Notes: a model not told the origin generated them from the letters alone. A DNA stretch of 32,044 bases from Butyrivibrio sp. AE2015 (GCF_000420825.1 NZ_ATVR01000038.1:1-32044), one strand, 5' to 3'. Counted from the stretch's first letter, positions 8,643 through 17,534 are shown. Translations and numbers: made by a program.

Positions 8643-9611
8643 ATGGCAAAGCAGATAAAAACAATCGGCGTATTAACAAGTGGTGGTGACGCACCTGGAA
8701 TGAATGCTGCGATCAGAGCAGTTGTTCGTAAGTCTTTAGCTAATGGTCTTAAGGTTAAGGGTATCAAAAAAGGATACATGGGTCTTCTTAATGAAGAAAT
8801 CATTGATATGGACAGAAGAAGCGTATCCGATATCATCCAGCGTGGTGGTACAATACTTGGAACAGCACGTTGCATGGAGTTCACAACACCTGAGGGACAG
8901 GCTAAGGGAGCTGAGATTTGCCGTAAGCATGGTATAGATGGAGTTATCGTTATCGGTGGTGACGGTTCTTACAGAGGTGCTCAGAAGCTTTCACAGCAGG
9001 GCATCAATACAGTAGGTATCCCAGGAACAATCGATCTTGATATTTCCTGCACAGATTATACAATCGGATTTGATACAGCTATCAATACAGCTATGGAAGC
9101 TATCGACAAGATCCGTGATACATCTTCATCACATGAAAGAGTTAGTATCGTAGAGGTTATGGGACGTCATGCAGGTTACATCGCTCTTTGGTGCTCAATC
9201 GCTAACGGAGCTGATGATATCCTTCTTCCTGAGAAGTATGATTACAATGAGCAGCGCATCATTGATAATATCATTGATAACCGTAAGAAAGGTAAGACAC
9301 ACCACATCATCGTAAATGCCGAGGGTATCGGACATTCAACATCAATGGCTCGTAGAATCGAGGCTGCAACAGGTCTTGAGACAAGAGCTTCTATTCTTGG
9401 TTACATGCAGCGTGGTGGTAGCCCAACATGTAAGGACCGTGTATATGCTTCAATGATGGGATGCTATGCAGCAGATATCCTTGCAGCAGGCAAGACAAAC
9501 AGAGTAGTAGGATATCGCAATGGCCAGTTCGTTGACTACGATATTGACGAAGCTCTTGCAATGAAAAAGAATATTAACGAGTACATGTACGAAATTGCAC
9601 GTATTCTTTAA
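8643..9611 (+). CDS. pfkA: ATP-dependent 6-phosphofructokinase
   Basis: Glycolytic enzyme of 322 residues that phosphorylates fructose-6-phosphate to fructose-1,6-bisphosphate in the cytosol. Family motifs in order are LTSGGDAPGMNAAIR (nucleotide-binding start), GGTILGTARC, VVIGGDGSYRGAQ-type GGDGS, the catalytic GTIDLDI with both Asp residues, GFDTAINTA, EVMGRHAGYIAL, NAEGIGH and LGYMQRGGSP. The usual GTIDNDI reads GTIDLDI here, an Asn-to-Leu change next to the catalytic aspartates; the rest of the site is intact. The frame is open from 8616, but ATG 8643 has GAGG seven bases upstream and begins the conserved fold, so the first nine codons are rejected. The gene stands alone with its own promoter and terminator. 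Codon use is strongly biased (CTT, GGT, ATC), as expected for high expression. Confidence 0.96.
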   Translation: MAKQIKTIGVLTSGGDAPGMNAAIRAVVRKSLANGLKVKGIKKGYMGLLNEEIIDMDRRSVSDIIQRGGTILGTARCMEFTTPEGQAKGAEICRKHGIDGVIVIGGDGSYRGAQKLSQQGINTVGIPGTIDLDISCTDYTIGFDTAINTAMEAIDKIRDTSSSHERVSIVEVMGRHAGYIALWCSIANGADDILLPEKYDYNEQRIIDNIIDNRKKGKTHHIIVNAEGIGHSTSMARRIEAATGLETRASILGYMQRGGSPTCKDRVYASMMGCYAADILAAGKTNRVVGYRNGQFVDYDIDEALAMKKNINEYMYEIARIL

Positions 9612-9637
9612 TTACATATTTGATGAAAAAATGATTC

Positions 9638-9669
9638 AACGGCGGATTTTTTATATCCGCCGTTTTTTT
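9638..9669 (+). terminator. pfkA terminator
   Basis: AACGGCGGAT (9638-9647) pairs with ATCCGCCGTT (9655-9664), with a short T-rich loop, and runs into seven T residues. A canonical intrinsic terminator 26 bases after pfkA. Confidence 0.92.
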
Positions 9670-9732
9670 ATCCTTTGTTTATTGTGTTATACTATATACA
9701 TTAATCGGGTAAGTGGAATAAGAGGAAAGATA

Positions 9733-10536
9733 ATGATAACTAGTACTAATAACGATAGAGTAAAACAGGTAGTAGCCTACGTGCAAAAGAGCAAGGCCCG
9801 CAAGGACGGAGATGTCTTTGTCATTGAAGGCATGAAAATGCTCAGAGAGGCGCCTGTTCTTCAGGTAAGAGAAGTCTATGTGACAGGAAGATTTCTTGAT
9901 AAGGCAACTGAGGAAGATAAAGAGATCCTTTGGAGATACGGTGCAGAGGAAGTTTCAGATGATGTTATGAAAAAGATGGCAGACACCCAGACACCTCAAG
10001 GAGTTCTAGCCGTGGTTTCCCAGTATCATTACACAGAAGAGGAAGTTTTGGAAGGCTATAATAAGGATGATGAAGGCGCTAAGCCACTTATCCTTATACT
10101 TGAGAACATCCAGGATCCGGGAAATCTTGGAACAATGCTTCGTTCGGGCGAAGGCGCGGGCGTAACCGGAGTGATCCTCAGCAAAGGCTCAGCAGATATC
10201 TACAATCCAAAAGTCATCAGATCCACCATGGGCTCAATTTTCAGAATGCCTTTTATATATGTAGAAAACCTTGCAGAAATGATAAAAAAACTCTCTGCAA
10301 ATGGCATAAATACTTATGCTGCGCATCTTAAGGGAACCAAAAACTATGATGAGTTCGACTATACAAAGCCCACAGCTTTTTTGGTAGGAAATGAAGGCAA
10401 TGGCCTTACAAAAGAGACTGCGGATGCGGCTACTGAGTACATTCTGATACCAATGAAGGGTGAAGTTGAATCAATGAATGCTGCAACATCAGCAGCAATA
10501 CTTACATTTGAAGCATCAAGACAAAGAAGGGGGTAA
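9733..10536 (+). CDS. TrmH/SpoU-family RNA 2'-O-ribose methyltransferase
   Basis: Methyltransferase of 267 residues predicted to use S-adenosylmethionine to methylate a ribose in 23S rRNA or tRNA. The N-terminal 30S-L7Ae-like substrate-binding part (about 1-100, with FVIEGMKMLREA) precedes the SPOUT domain. The three trefoil-knot motifs are present: NIQDPGNLGTMLRSGEGAG, FLVGNEGNGL and IPMKGEVESMNAATSAAI, with NPKVIRSTMGSIFRMP between. The frame extends upstream to 9595 through the pfkA terminator, so ATG 9733, with AGAGG seven bases before it, is the start. proC follows after five bases, suggesting co-transcription. Exact target (RlmB- or YsgA-type) not readable from sequence. Confidence 0.9.
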   Translation: MITSTNNDRVKQVVAYVQKSKARKDGDVFVIEGMKMLREAPVLQVREVYVTGRFLDKATEEDKEILWRYGAEEVSDDVMKKMADTQTPQGVLAVVSQYHYTEEEVLEGYNKDDEGAKPLILILENIQDPGNLGTMLRSGEGAGVTGVILSKGSADIYNPKVIRSTMGSIFRMPFIYVENLAEMIKKLSANGINTYAAHLKGTKNYDEFDYTKPTAFLVGNEGNGLTKETADAATEYILIPMKGEVESMNAATSAAILTFEASRQRRG

Positions 10537-10541
10537 TTAAA

Positions 10542-11336
10542 ATGACAATAGGTTTTATCGGACTTGGAAACATGGCAAAGGCCATGATCGGTGGCATCTT
10601 GGCCAAGGGACTTATGGGACCAAATGAGATCATAGGAACAGCGGCAACTGAGACTACAAGAACAAAAGTTGCAAACAAGTACGGAATTCAGACAAGGAGC
10701 TCTAACGCAGCAGTTGCAAAGGATGCAGACATCATCATCCTTGCAGTTAAGCCACAGTATCTTAAGGTTGTTATTGCAGACATCATGGATAGCGTAGATG
10801 ACAGCAAGATCATTGTCAGCATCGCTGCAGGAAAGACTATCAACTGGTTGGCAAAAGAGTTCGAGAAACCTGTTAAGATCATAAGAGTAATGCCTAACAC
10901 ACCGGCTCTTGTTTTGGAAGGCTGCTCTGCAGTTTGCAGAAATGACCTCGTTACAGATAATGATTTCCATTTCGTTATTGAACTTTTGGAGAGCTTTGGA
11001 AAAGCCTACACAGTTCCTGAATCCATGATGGATGTAGTAGTGGGAATTAGCGGTTCATCACCTGCTTATGTATTTCTTTTCATAGAAGCAATGGCAGATG
11101 CTGCGGTTGCAGGCGGAATGCCCAGAAAGCAGGCCTATGAGTTCGCAGCGCAGTCAGTTCTCGGAAGCGCAAAAATGGTTCTTGAAACAGGCAAACATCC
11201 GGGCGAGTTAAAAGACATGGTATGCTCTCCTGCAGGTACAACTATCGAAGCTGTACACGTCCTTGAAAAGGAGAGATTCAGAGGAACAGTAATGGACGCA
11301 GTCCAAGCGTGTATTGAAAAAAGCCGCAATATTTGA
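10542..11336 (+). CDS. proC: Pyrroline-5-carboxylate reductase
   Basis: Last enzyme of proline synthesis, reducing 1-pyrroline-5-carboxylate with NAD(P)H; 264 residues, normal for ProC. The N-terminal Rossmann motif GFIGLGNMAKAMIGG, the AVKPQ turn, the RVMPNTPALV substrate loop and the C-terminal dimerisation segment with GISGSSPAYVF, AAQSVLGSAKMV and CSPAGTTIEAV are all intact. Start ATG 10542 follows GGGGG. The gene directly follows the rRNA methyltransferase. Its last codon and stop overlap the -35 element of the next gene's promoter. Confidence 0.96.
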   Translation: MTIGFIGLGNMAKAMIGGILAKGLMGPNEIIGTAATETTRTKVANKYGIQTRSSNAAVAKDADIIILAVKPQYLKVVIADIMDSVDDSKIIVSIAAGKTINWLAKEFEKPVKIIRVMPNTPALVLEGCSAVCRNDLVTDNDFHFVIELLESFGKAYTVPESMMDVVVGISGSSPAYVFLFIEAMADAAVAGGMPRKQAYEFAAQSVLGSAKMVLETGKHPGELKDMVCSPAGTTIEAVHVLEKERFRGTVMDAVQACIEKSRNI

Positions 11337-11361
11337 CAAAAAATCATATGTTTGTTAATAT
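11333..11361 (+). promoter_or_regulatory. Promoter of the SleB-like hydrolase, overlapping the proC stop
   Basis: Perfect TTGACA (11333-11338) overlaps the proC stop codon (11334-11336). TAATAT (11356-11361) follows after exactly 17 bases. About 95 bases of leader precede the next gene. Confidence 0.8.
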
Positions 11362-11456
11362 CTCTTTCAGAGTGTTTTCGACTTGGTAACAAGTTGAAAT
11401 ATTTTCGTAACATTTACCCAGGCGATCGCTAGGGTAGCAAAGAGGAAAGCAAAGAT

Positions 11457-12569
11457 ATGAAAAAAAAGCTAGAGTTATCCCGTGGGATAATGAGACTTAT
11501 CATGATTTGCGGTCTCATCTTAGTTCTATTTGATTCCCATGAGATGACGGTACATGCAGGTGGAGGAGCTAACAGCATTTCTGTTTCTGCAGGCATTTCT
11601 AACATTGTTAGTCCGATGACACCTTTGGGAATTGATGTGACAGCTACAGAAGTTAAGGTGGCGGCAAGCGTGGAGAAGTCCACTGAAGCAAGCTCTGCCT
11701 CATCTTCAGAAGAGACTGAATCAACCTTAGTTATGTCCAACGTGGGCAAGGCTATGAATGTAAGAGAAGAACCCTCAGAGGACGCTCAGAAAGTCGGAGT
11801 TCTTTATAAGGACTGCGGAGGAAAGATCCTTGAGAGGAAAGACGGCTGGACTAAGCTGCAGTCAGGCGACCTGATCGGGTGGGCAAAGGATGAGTATCTT
11901 TTATTCGGTGAAGATGCTGAGAAACTTGCATCTGATGTAGGTAAACAGCTTGTAACAAGCCAGAGCAGTGCTCTAAACGTTAGAAGCGAGGCGTCAGAGG
12001 ACTCAGAGATTATCGGAGTTCTTGGTGAAAAAGCCTTTGTAGATATGATCGAGGACCTTGGAAATGGCTGGATCAGCGTAGACTACAACGATGAGACAGG
12101 ATATGTTCAGTCAGAGTACGTTACCACTGAGTTCAAGATTGACCAGGGCGAGACAATAGCAGCGATCAAGATTCGTGAGGAAGAAGAGAAAAAGAAATCC
12201 CTCACAAAGAACACAGGAGCTGTAAGCGCAGACGCAGATGAAGTTAAACTTCTTGCAGCACTTATCCAGTGCGAGGCAGGTAACCAGCCTTACGAAGGAC
12301 GAGTTGCGGTAGGTGCGGTAGTTATGAACCGTGTTAAGAGCGGCGCTTATCCTAACAGCATTTACAGTGTAATTTATGCATCAGGTCAGTTCACACCGGC
12401 ACTTAACGGAACAGTTGCCAAGGTATACAACAGCGGCAAGATTTCTGATACTAACTATCAGGCAGCTCAGGCAGCTATAAATGGTGAAACAACTGTTGGT
12501 ACAGCCCTTCACTTCAGAAGGATCAACGGAAGAGAAGGTATTATTATCGGAGCACACGTATTCTGGTAA
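11457..12569 (+). CDS. Exported SH3-domain cell wall hydrolase, SleB type
   Basis: Predicted peptidoglycan hydrolase of 370 residues. Residues 1-35 are a signal peptide or N-terminal anchor (KKK charge cluster, LIMICGLILVLF core, then VHAGG). A Ser/Thr-rich linker follows (about 60-90). Two bacterial SH3 repeats, recognisable by the pairs NVREEPSEDAQKVGVLYK and NVRSEASEDSEIIGVLGE, span about 92-150 and 162-222. A short charged coil (EEEEKKK) leads to a C-terminal Hydrolase_2/SleB-like domain from about 262. It has LAALIQCEAGNQ, with the presumed catalytic Glu273, then GRVAVGAVVMNRVKSG and FTPALNG. The family cleaves cortex or vegetative peptidoglycan. The SH3 repeats should bind the wall, so a vegetative or housekeeping role is as likely as germination. 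It has its own consensus promoter; SD is AGAGGAAAG. Confidence 0.88.
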   Translation: MKKKLELSRGIMRLIMICGLILVLFDSHEMTVHAGGGANSISVSAGISNIVSPMTPLGIDVTATEVKVAASVEKSTEASSASSSEETESTLVMSNVGKAMNVREEPSEDAQKVGVLYKDCGGKILERKDGWTKLQSGDLIGWAKDEYLLFGEDAEKLASDVGKQLVTSQSSALNVRSEASEDSEIIGVLGEKAFVDMIEDLGNGWISVDYNDETGYVQSEYVTTEFKIDQGETIAAIKIREEEEKKKSLTKNTGAVSADADEVKLLAALIQCEAGNQPYEGRVAVGAVVMNRVKSGAYPNSIYSVIYASGQFTPALNGTVAKVYNSGKISDTNYQAAQAAINGETTVGTALHFRRINGREGIIIGAHVFW

Positions 12570-12580
12570 TGCATAAGAAT

Positions 12581-12629
12581 TGAATATTTATTCAAAAACG
12601 TTCACATAAATGAATATTTATGCTATTAT
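12581..12629 (+). promoter_or_regulatory. argF promoter with two ARG boxes (ArgR operator)
   Basis: TGAATATTTATTCA (12581-12594) is a perfect palindromic ARG box, and TGAATATTTATGCT (12611-12624) is a second, 3'-degenerate one starting exactly 30 bases later, three helical turns. The promoter TTCACA (12601-12606), 17-base spacer, TATTAT (12624-12629) is interleaved with them: box 2 occupies the spacer and box 1 lies just upstream of the -35. Bound arginine repressor would block polymerase directly. Known for the family: hexameric ArgR binds paired boxes. Confidence 0.85.
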
Positions 12630-12631
12630 AT

Positions 12632-12655
12632 AAGGGATTGCTACAGCAATCCCTT
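12632..12655 (+). terminator. Hairpin between the SleB-like gene and argF
   Basis: AAGGGATTGC (12632-12641) and GCAATCCCTT (12646-12655) form a perfect 10-bp stem with a four-base loop, followed by ATACTATTT, a weak T-tract. It may terminate the upstream transcript. It also begins right where argF transcription should start, so it could cap the argF mRNA 5' end. Confidence 0.5.
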
Positions 12656-12686
12656 ATACTATTTCCAGAAGAACGGAGGATGAGAT

Positions 12687-13679
12687 ATGAATTTATTTGG
12701 ACGCGACTTTTTGAAACTGTTGGACTACACCCCAGAGGAGATCCTTTATCTTATTGATCTTGCAGCTGAGTTAAAAGAGAAAAAGAAAAACGGTGTACTT
12801 ACTGATGTCTTAAAGGGCAAGAACATAGCTCTTATTTTTGAAAAGACCAGTACCCGTACCAGATGTGCTTTTGAAGTAGCTGCTCATGATCTTGGAATGG
12901 GCTCCACATATCTCAATCCAAACGATTCTCAGATTGGAAAAAAAGAGAGCATTTCAGATACTGCAAGGGTTCTTGCAGGAATGTTTGATGGAATCGAGTA
13001 TCGCGGATTTGATCAGGAAATAGTTGAGACTATAGCTAAATACAGCAAAGTGCCTGTATGGAACGGACTTACCAATGAGTTCCATCCAACACAGATGCTT
13101 GCCGATGCACTGACTATAAAAGAGCACTTTGGAAAGCTTTCAGGAATACATCTTGTATATATGGGCGATGCAAGATACAATACAGGTAACTCACTAATGG
13201 TTCTGTGTGCAAAACTCGGAATGCATTTCACTGCGGTATCCAATAAGAAGTATTTCCCATCAGAGGAACTTGTTAAGACTTGCCAGGAAATAGCAGCACA
13301 GACAGGCGCAGTAATTGACTTTTCAGAGGATCCATTGGAGGGAACAAAGGGGGCAGATGTTATTTATACAGACATCTGGGTATCTATGGGAGAGCCGGAT
13401 GAAGTATGGGAAGAGAGAATAAAAGACCTCGAACCCTACCGCGTAACTATGGATATTATGAATAATGCAGGTGAAAATTGTGTATTTATGCATTGTCTTC
13501 CATCATTCCATGATCTTAACACAGGCATTGGTAAGGACATAAAGAATAAATATGGCCTCGATGAAATGGAAGTAACTGACGAAGTTTTTGAATCAGACAG
13601 ATCGATCGTTTTCGAAGAGGCAGAAAATCGTATGCACACTATCAAAGCAGTGATGTATGCTACTTTAAAGGAAGCCTGA
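12687..13679 (+). CDS. argF: Ornithine carbamoyltransferase
   Basis: Makes citrulline from ornithine and carbamoyl phosphate in arginine synthesis; 330 residues, full length. The carbamoyl-phosphate motif EKTSTRTR (STRTR at 55-59), the [12 protein letters not shown] motif, [22 protein letters not shown] and the ornithine-side HCLPSFHD (269-276) are intact. SD ACGGAGGA precedes ATG 12687. The double ARG box upstream supports the biosynthetic (argF) role over a catabolic arcB role. It heads a run of five genes: birA begins two bases after its stop. Confidence 0.95.
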   Translation: MNLFGRDFLKLLDYTPEEILYLIDLAAELKEKKKNGVLTDVLKGKNIALIFEKTSTRTRCAFEVAAHDLGMGSTYLNPNDSQIGKKESISDTARVLAGMFDGIEYRGFDQEIVETIAKYSKVPVWNGLTNEFHPTQMLADALTIKEHFGKLSGIHLVYMGDARYNTGNSLMVLCAKLGMHFTAVSNKKYFPSEELVKTCQEIAAQTGAVIDFSEDPLEGTKGADVIYTDIWVSMGEPDEVWEERIKDLEPYRVTMDIMNNAGENCVFMHCLPSFHDLNTGIGKDIKNKYGLDEMEVTDEVFESDRSIVFEEAENRMHTIKAVMYATLKEA

Positions 13680-13681
13680 AA

Positions 13682-14554
13682 ATGTTAACTAAAGAAAATA
13701 TTGAAGGGCAGCTCCATACAAAATGGGCTGCCCGTAATCTTGTCTACAAGGATGTAACAGATTCAACAAATAACGATGCCAAAAAGCTGGGCGAAGAAGG
13801 CGCTCCACATGGAACTCTTGTGGTGGCTGACAAACAGACAGTTGGCAGAGGATCGCGCGGCCGCAGTTGGGAGACACCAAGCGGAACCAATATTGCCATG
13901 AGCCTTATGATAAGACCTGATGCTCCACCTGAGAAGATATCCATGCTGACTCTTATTATGGGACTTTCAGTTGCTGAGGGAATAGAGAACGCGATCGTTC
14001 AGGCCAGGGACCAGCAGCTTGGCAAAAGAACTGACGTTGATATTTCAAGACAGCTCCTTTCCGAAGTAAAAGTTTTTCCTCTGATCAAGTGGCCCAATGA
14101 CGTAGTCATTGCAGGTAAAAAGATCTGCGGAATCCTCACCGAACTTCATATGAAGAGTGACAACACCATAAATGATGTGGTGATAGGCGTCGGAATAAAC
14201 GTCAATATGAAACAGTTCCCTGATTCCATAAAAGACATAGCCGGGTCAATTCTTTCTGAGACCGGTATCATGACAGACAGAAACGCTGTTGTTGCCCACT
14301 GCATGAAATGTTTTGAAGATAACTATGAAAAATACAATAAGACTTTTGACATGTCTCTTTTAAAAGAGCAATATGAAAAGAGACTTATTAATATAGATAA
14401 ACACGTCAGAGTGCTCGACCCCAAGGGCGAGTACGAAGCTGTCGCAAGAGGTATTACCAATGAGGGAGCTCTTATCGTTGTTACTGATGATGGAAATGAG
14501 CGCATCATAAATGGCGGCGAGGTAACAGTGAGAGGACTCTACAGCTACGTATGA
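13682..14554 (+). CDS. birA: Biotin-[acetyl-CoA-carboxylase] ligase, HTH-less
   Basis: Activates biotin as biotinyl-AMP and attaches it to the carboxylase carrier lysine. The 290-residue protein begins directly with the catalytic domain (DSTNNDAKKL at 27-36) and has no N-terminal winged helix, so it cannot act as the DNA-binding repressor known from E. coli or B. subtilis. GRGSRGRSW (55-63), the biotin-AMP loop, is intact, as are IKWPNDVVIAGKKICGIL and GVGINVN. A lysine/aspartate-rich insertion of about 25 residues (about 107-132, with KRTDVDISRQLLSE) precedes the IKWPNDV strand. The C-terminal SH3-like domain covers the last 50 residues. The SD lies in the end of argF; the 2-base gap implies co-transcription under ArgR control. 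Confidence 0.93.
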   Translation: MLTKENIEGQLHTKWAARNLVYKDVTDSTNNDAKKLGEEGAPHGTLVVADKQTVGRGSRGRSWETPSGTNIAMSLMIRPDAPPEKISMLTLIMGLSVAEGIENAIVQARDQQLGKRTDVDISRQLLSEVKVFPLIKWPNDVVIAGKKICGILTELHMKSDNTINDVVIGVGINVNMKQFPDSIKDIAGSILSETGIMTDRNAVVAHCMKCFEDNYEKYNKTFDMSLLKEQYEKRLINIDKHVRVLDPKGEYEAVARGITNEGALIVVTDDGNERIINGGEVTVRGLYSYV

Positions 14555-14580
14555 GCCTTGTTAGATAATAGGAGAAAGAA

Positions 14581-15396
14581 ATGATTCTTGTAATTGATGT
14601 TGGAAATACAAATATTACCTTTGGTGTATATTCAGGAGAAAAGCTTGTTACTTCATTTAGAATGATCTCACAGATCTCTCATACATCTGATGAATATGGA
14701 CTTAACCTTATATCTCTTTTGAACCTGAACAATATTAAAAAAGAAGATATCGAAGGCGTAATGATTGCAAGTGTTGTGCCTCAGGTTATGCATGCCCTCG
14801 TGAATTCTATTCAGAAATATCTGGGCAGAAAGCCATATATCGTTGGCCCCGGCATCAAAACAGGAATAAAAGTTAAGATCGATAATCCGAGAGAAGCCGG
14901 CCCGGACCTTATCGTTGACGCTGTTGCCGGTTTTGAACTTTATGGTGGACCTGTACTTATCATTGACTTTGGAACCGCAACTACTTATATTATTGTAAAT
15001 GAAAAAGGCGAGTTTTTTACCGGAGTGGTATCGCCGGGAATCAGAATATCAGCAAAAGCCCTTTGGGAGGACACAGCTAAGCTCCCTGAAGTTGAGATCA
15101 AAAAGCCCGAGAGCATCCTGGCAAAAGAGACAATCTCCAGCATGCAGGCGGGACTCATATACGGGCAGATCGGCCAGACCAAGTATATTGTTAATGAGAT
15201 GAAAAAAGCTTCCGGTTATACTGACATGAAGGTAGTTGCAACGGGAGGCCTTGGCAGGATCATTGCTGATGAAACAGAAGAGATAGATGTCTACGATCCA
15301 ACCCTTACACTCAGGGGACTTCAGATTTTGTATGAGAAAAACAGAAAGAGCAAACCTCAGCTTCACGAATTTGAAGATGGTGACAGACCGGAATAA
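14581..15396 (+). CDS. coaX: Type III pantothenate kinase
   Basis: First committed step of coenzyme A synthesis, in the CoaX (ASKHA) form that is not feedback-inhibited by CoA. The 271-residue protein has the phosphate-1 motif [14 protein letters not shown], the SVVPQV segment, the [11 protein letters not shown] substrate region, the second ATP motif [11 protein letters not shown], the GVVSPGI loop and ATGGLGR near the end. SD AGGAGAAAG precedes ATG 14581 after a 26-base gap from birA. Pairing with birA places two vitamin-cofactor genes side by side in an arginine-regulated operon. Confidence 0.95.
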   Translation: MILVIDVGNTNITFGVYSGEKLVTSFRMISQISHTSDEYGLNLISLLNLNNIKKEDIEGVMIASVVPQVMHALVNSIQKYLGRKPYIVGPGIKTGIKVKIDNPREAGPDLIVDAVAGFELYGGPVLIIDFGTATTYIIVNEKGEFFTGVVSPGIRISAKALWEDTAKLPEVEIKKPESILAKETISSMQAGLIYGQIGQTKYIVNEMKKASGYTDMKVVATGGLGRIIADETEEIDVYDPTLTLRGLQILYEKNRKSKPQLHEFEDGDRPE

Positions 15397-15409
15397 TTGG
15401 AGTTAAATA

Positions 15410-15874
15410 ATGAGCGCACAGGATTTTGAAAACGAGTACAAAAAAGAATTTGAGGAAAAAGAAGACCTTAAGATAGATGAAATGCAAAAGACCAATAAGG
15501 GCAGAGTCTTTGAAGAGGCAGCAGGCGGAAGGATAGTTCTTTGTGGAGCCAATGCCTATGAGCAGAAATACTATTTTAACCCTTTGTTCAAAGAGATTCC
15601 TGAAAGCATTAAAAAAGAGCTGAATATCATCAGCGTTCTTTTTACCCAGGAAGCAGGTGGAATCTTCACCATCGTATTTGAAGAGGATGGAAACATCAGC
15701 ATCGAGACAAACGCTGATGAAGAGGACATCACATACGACGAGATCACAGCAGGTCTTTTGGTTGGCGAAGTTAGAAGAAAGAGACAGGACCTCTTCGAGG
15801 CACTTGGACTCTACTACAGGATTTATGTTCTTCATGAGAATCCGGCTGATATTTTAGATGGGGATGACGAATGA
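15410..15874 (+). CDS. Conserved hypothetical acidic protein (possibly DUF6145)
   Basis: 154 residues, no signal peptide or membrane segment. The first 35 residues are charged and probably helical (EFEEKEDLKIDEM). The core runs from GGRIVLCGANAYEQKYYFNP, through FKEIPESIKKELNIISVLFTQEAGGIFTIVFEEDG, to a helical GEVRRKRQDLFEALGLYYRIYV; the tail is acidic (DILDGDDE). The composition (alternating hydrophobic strands, frequent Asp/Glu) suggests a small soluble protein. The layout resembles the DUF6145 family of Lachnospiraceae from memory, but I could not check this. It lies 13 bases after coaX and overlaps dusB by ATGA, so it is translated with them. Function unknown. Confidence 0.75.
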   Translation: MSAQDFENEYKKEFEEKEDLKIDEMQKTNKGRVFEEAAGGRIVLCGANAYEQKYYFNPLFKEIPESIKKELNIISVLFTQEAGGIFTIVFEEDGNISIETNADEEDITYDEITAGLLVGEVRRKRQDLFEALGLYYRIYVLHENPADILDGDDE

Positions 15875-16845
15875 GCGGATACGGCAAGTTACAGATTGGC
15901 AACGTAACCCTTGAGAATAATATAATACTTGGACCAATGGCAGGTGTATCGGACCTGCCTTTTCGTCTGTTATGCAGAGAAATGGGCGCGGGACTTGTGT
16001 GCATGGAAATGGTAAGCGCCAAGGCCATTACCTATAAAAATAAGAACACAGGAATGCTGATGGATATTCATGAGGATGAACATCCGGTATCCCTTCAGCT
16101 CTTTGGCTCCGAACCAGAGGTCATGCAGCAGGCAGTAGAGATGATAAAGGACAGACCTTACGATATCCTGGATGTAAACATGGGCTGTCCTGTTCCCAAA
16201 GTTGTTGGCAATGGTGAGGGCTCAGCCCTTATGAAAAATCCGGAACTGATACAGAAGATCGTGGCTGCACTTGTGGAAGTTTCTGACAGACCTGTCACGG
16301 TCAAGATAAGAAAAGGCTTTAATGATAAGAGCATCAACGCGGTTGAGTGCGCGCTGGCTGCGCAGGAAGGCGGAGCGGCAGCAGTTGCAGTTCACGGAAG
16401 AACCAGAGAGCAGTATTACTCAGGGAAGGCCGACTGGTCAATCATCAGACAGGTGAAAGAGGCTGTTAAGATCCCCGTTATCGGAAACGGCGATGTGGTA
16501 GACGGAGAGAGCGCAAAGAGAATGTTTGATGAGACAGGGTGCGACGGCGTAATGGTCGCAAGAGCAGCTCAGGGCAATCCATTTATATTCAGAGAGATAA
16601 AGAGCTTTTTTGAAACAGGAACGACTTGTCCACGCCCGACCAATAAGGAAGTCTACGATACCGTCATAAGACATGCGGATCTGCAGCTTAAGTACAAGGG
16701 CGATTATATCGGGATCAGAGAGATGAGAAAGCATGTTTCCTGGTACACGACAGGAATGGCGGGAAGTGCCAAATTCAGGAATCAGATAAACCAGATGGAA
16801 GATATGGATTCCCTAAAAAAAGCCTGTGCAGAAATAATGCTTTAA
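15871..16845 (+). CDS. dusB: tRNA-dihydrouridine synthase
   Basis: FMN enzyme that reduces uridine to dihydrouridine in the tRNA D-loop; 324 residues. The TIM barrel opens with LGPMAGVSDLPFRLLCREMG. The catalytic cysteine is Cys106 in NMGCPVPKV. KIRKGF, VHGRTREQYYSGKADW, IPVIGNGDV and GVMVARAAQGNP complete the FMN and tRNA sites, and the C-terminal helical domain is present. The start overlaps the previous stop as ATGA (15871-15874). It is the last gene of the argF operon; no strong terminator follows, only a weak TTTAGA/TCTAAA inverted repeat at 16861-16878. Confidence 0.94.
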   Translation: MSGYGKLQIGNVTLENNIILGPMAGVSDLPFRLLCREMGAGLVCMEMVSAKAITYKNKNTGMLMDIHEDEHPVSLQLFGSEPEVMQQAVEMIKDRPYDILDVNMGCPVPKVVGNGEGSALMKNPELIQKIVAALVEVSDRPVTVKIRKGFNDKSINAVECALAAQEGGAAAVAVHGRTREQYYSGKADWSIIRQVKEAVKIPVIGNGDVVDGESAKRMFDETGCDGVMVARAAQGNPFIFREIKSFFETGTTCPRPTNKEVYDTVIRHADLQLKYKGDYIGIREMRKHVSWYTTGMAGSAKFRNQINQMEDMDSLKKACAEIML

Positions 16846-16895
16846 GGCAATTATTAAATGTTTAGAAAATTGTCTAAAATAGTGTTTATGTTTCA

Positions 16896-16924
16896 TTGAC
16901 ATGAATAGTTATAGACTGTATAAT
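16896..16924 (+). promoter_or_regulatory. Perfect consensus promoter of greA
   Basis: TTGACA (16896-16901), a 17-base spacer and TATAAT (16919-16924), all matching the sigma-A consensus exactly. The leader to greA is about 77 bases. Confidence 0.9.
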
Positions 16925-17007
16925 GGCAAAGTTAAAAGTAGCTTGTTTAGCAAATGCTTTTATATAGATTTATTATTCAATCTTTATGAAGGGTAGGGAA
17001 TATCATA

Positions 17008-17493
17008 ATGGAAGAAAAGAAAAACATATTAACTTATGAAGGACTTAAAAAGTATGAAGATGAGCTTCATGAGTTGAAGGTAGTTAAGCGTAAAGAAGTA
17101 GCTGAGAAGATCAAGGAAGCCAGAGAACAGGGCGACCTTTCTGAGAATGCTGAGTACGATGCAGCAAAAGACGAACAGCGTGACATCGAGGCTAGAATCG
17201 AAGCTCTCGAGAAAATCCTTAAGAACGCAGAAGTCGTTGTAGAAGAGGATGTAGACCTCAACAAGATCAGCATCGGTTGTAAAGTTAAGATTCGTGACCT
17301 TGAGTTCAATGAGGATCTTGAATACAAGATCGTAGGTTCATCAGAGGCAAACAGCCTTAAGGGTAAGATTTCAAACGAGTCACCGGTTGGAAGAGCTCTT
17401 ATCGGTGCTAAAAAAGGACAGACAGTTTCTGTAGAGACACAGGCTGGTGTTCTTAAGTACAAAGTACTTGGAATTGAGAGATCAGAGAACTGA
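17008..17493 (+). CDS. greA: Transcription elongation factor GreA
   Basis: Rescues backtracked RNA polymerase by stimulating cleavage of the 3' RNA end. 161 residues, standard size. The N-terminal coiled coil (about 10-80) holds the acidic tip [16 protein letters not shown] (about 41-56), whose Asp and Glu reach into the polymerase channel. The C-terminal FKBP-like globular domain ends with [19 protein letters not shown]. Strong promoter upstream, GGGTAGGGA ribosome site, terminator downstream; lysS follows, as in many Clostridia. Confidence 0.96.
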   Translation: MEEKKNILTYEGLKKYEDELHELKVVKRKEVAEKIKEAREQGDLSENAEYDAAKDEQRDIEARIEALEKILKNAEVVVEEDVDLNKISIGCKVKIRDLEFNEDLEYKIVGSSEANSLKGKISNESPVGRALIGAKKGQTVSVETQAGVLKYKVLGIERSEN

Positions 17494-17534
17494 TAAAACT
17501 ATCGGCCTCTGAGTATTGCAGAGATGTAATTTAT

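Noticed and set aside
10359..10970. 203-codon antisense frame across the methyltransferase/proC junction
   Set aside because: Shadow of two well-supported genes; composition rich in Cys, Ser and Ile as expected for antisense translation.
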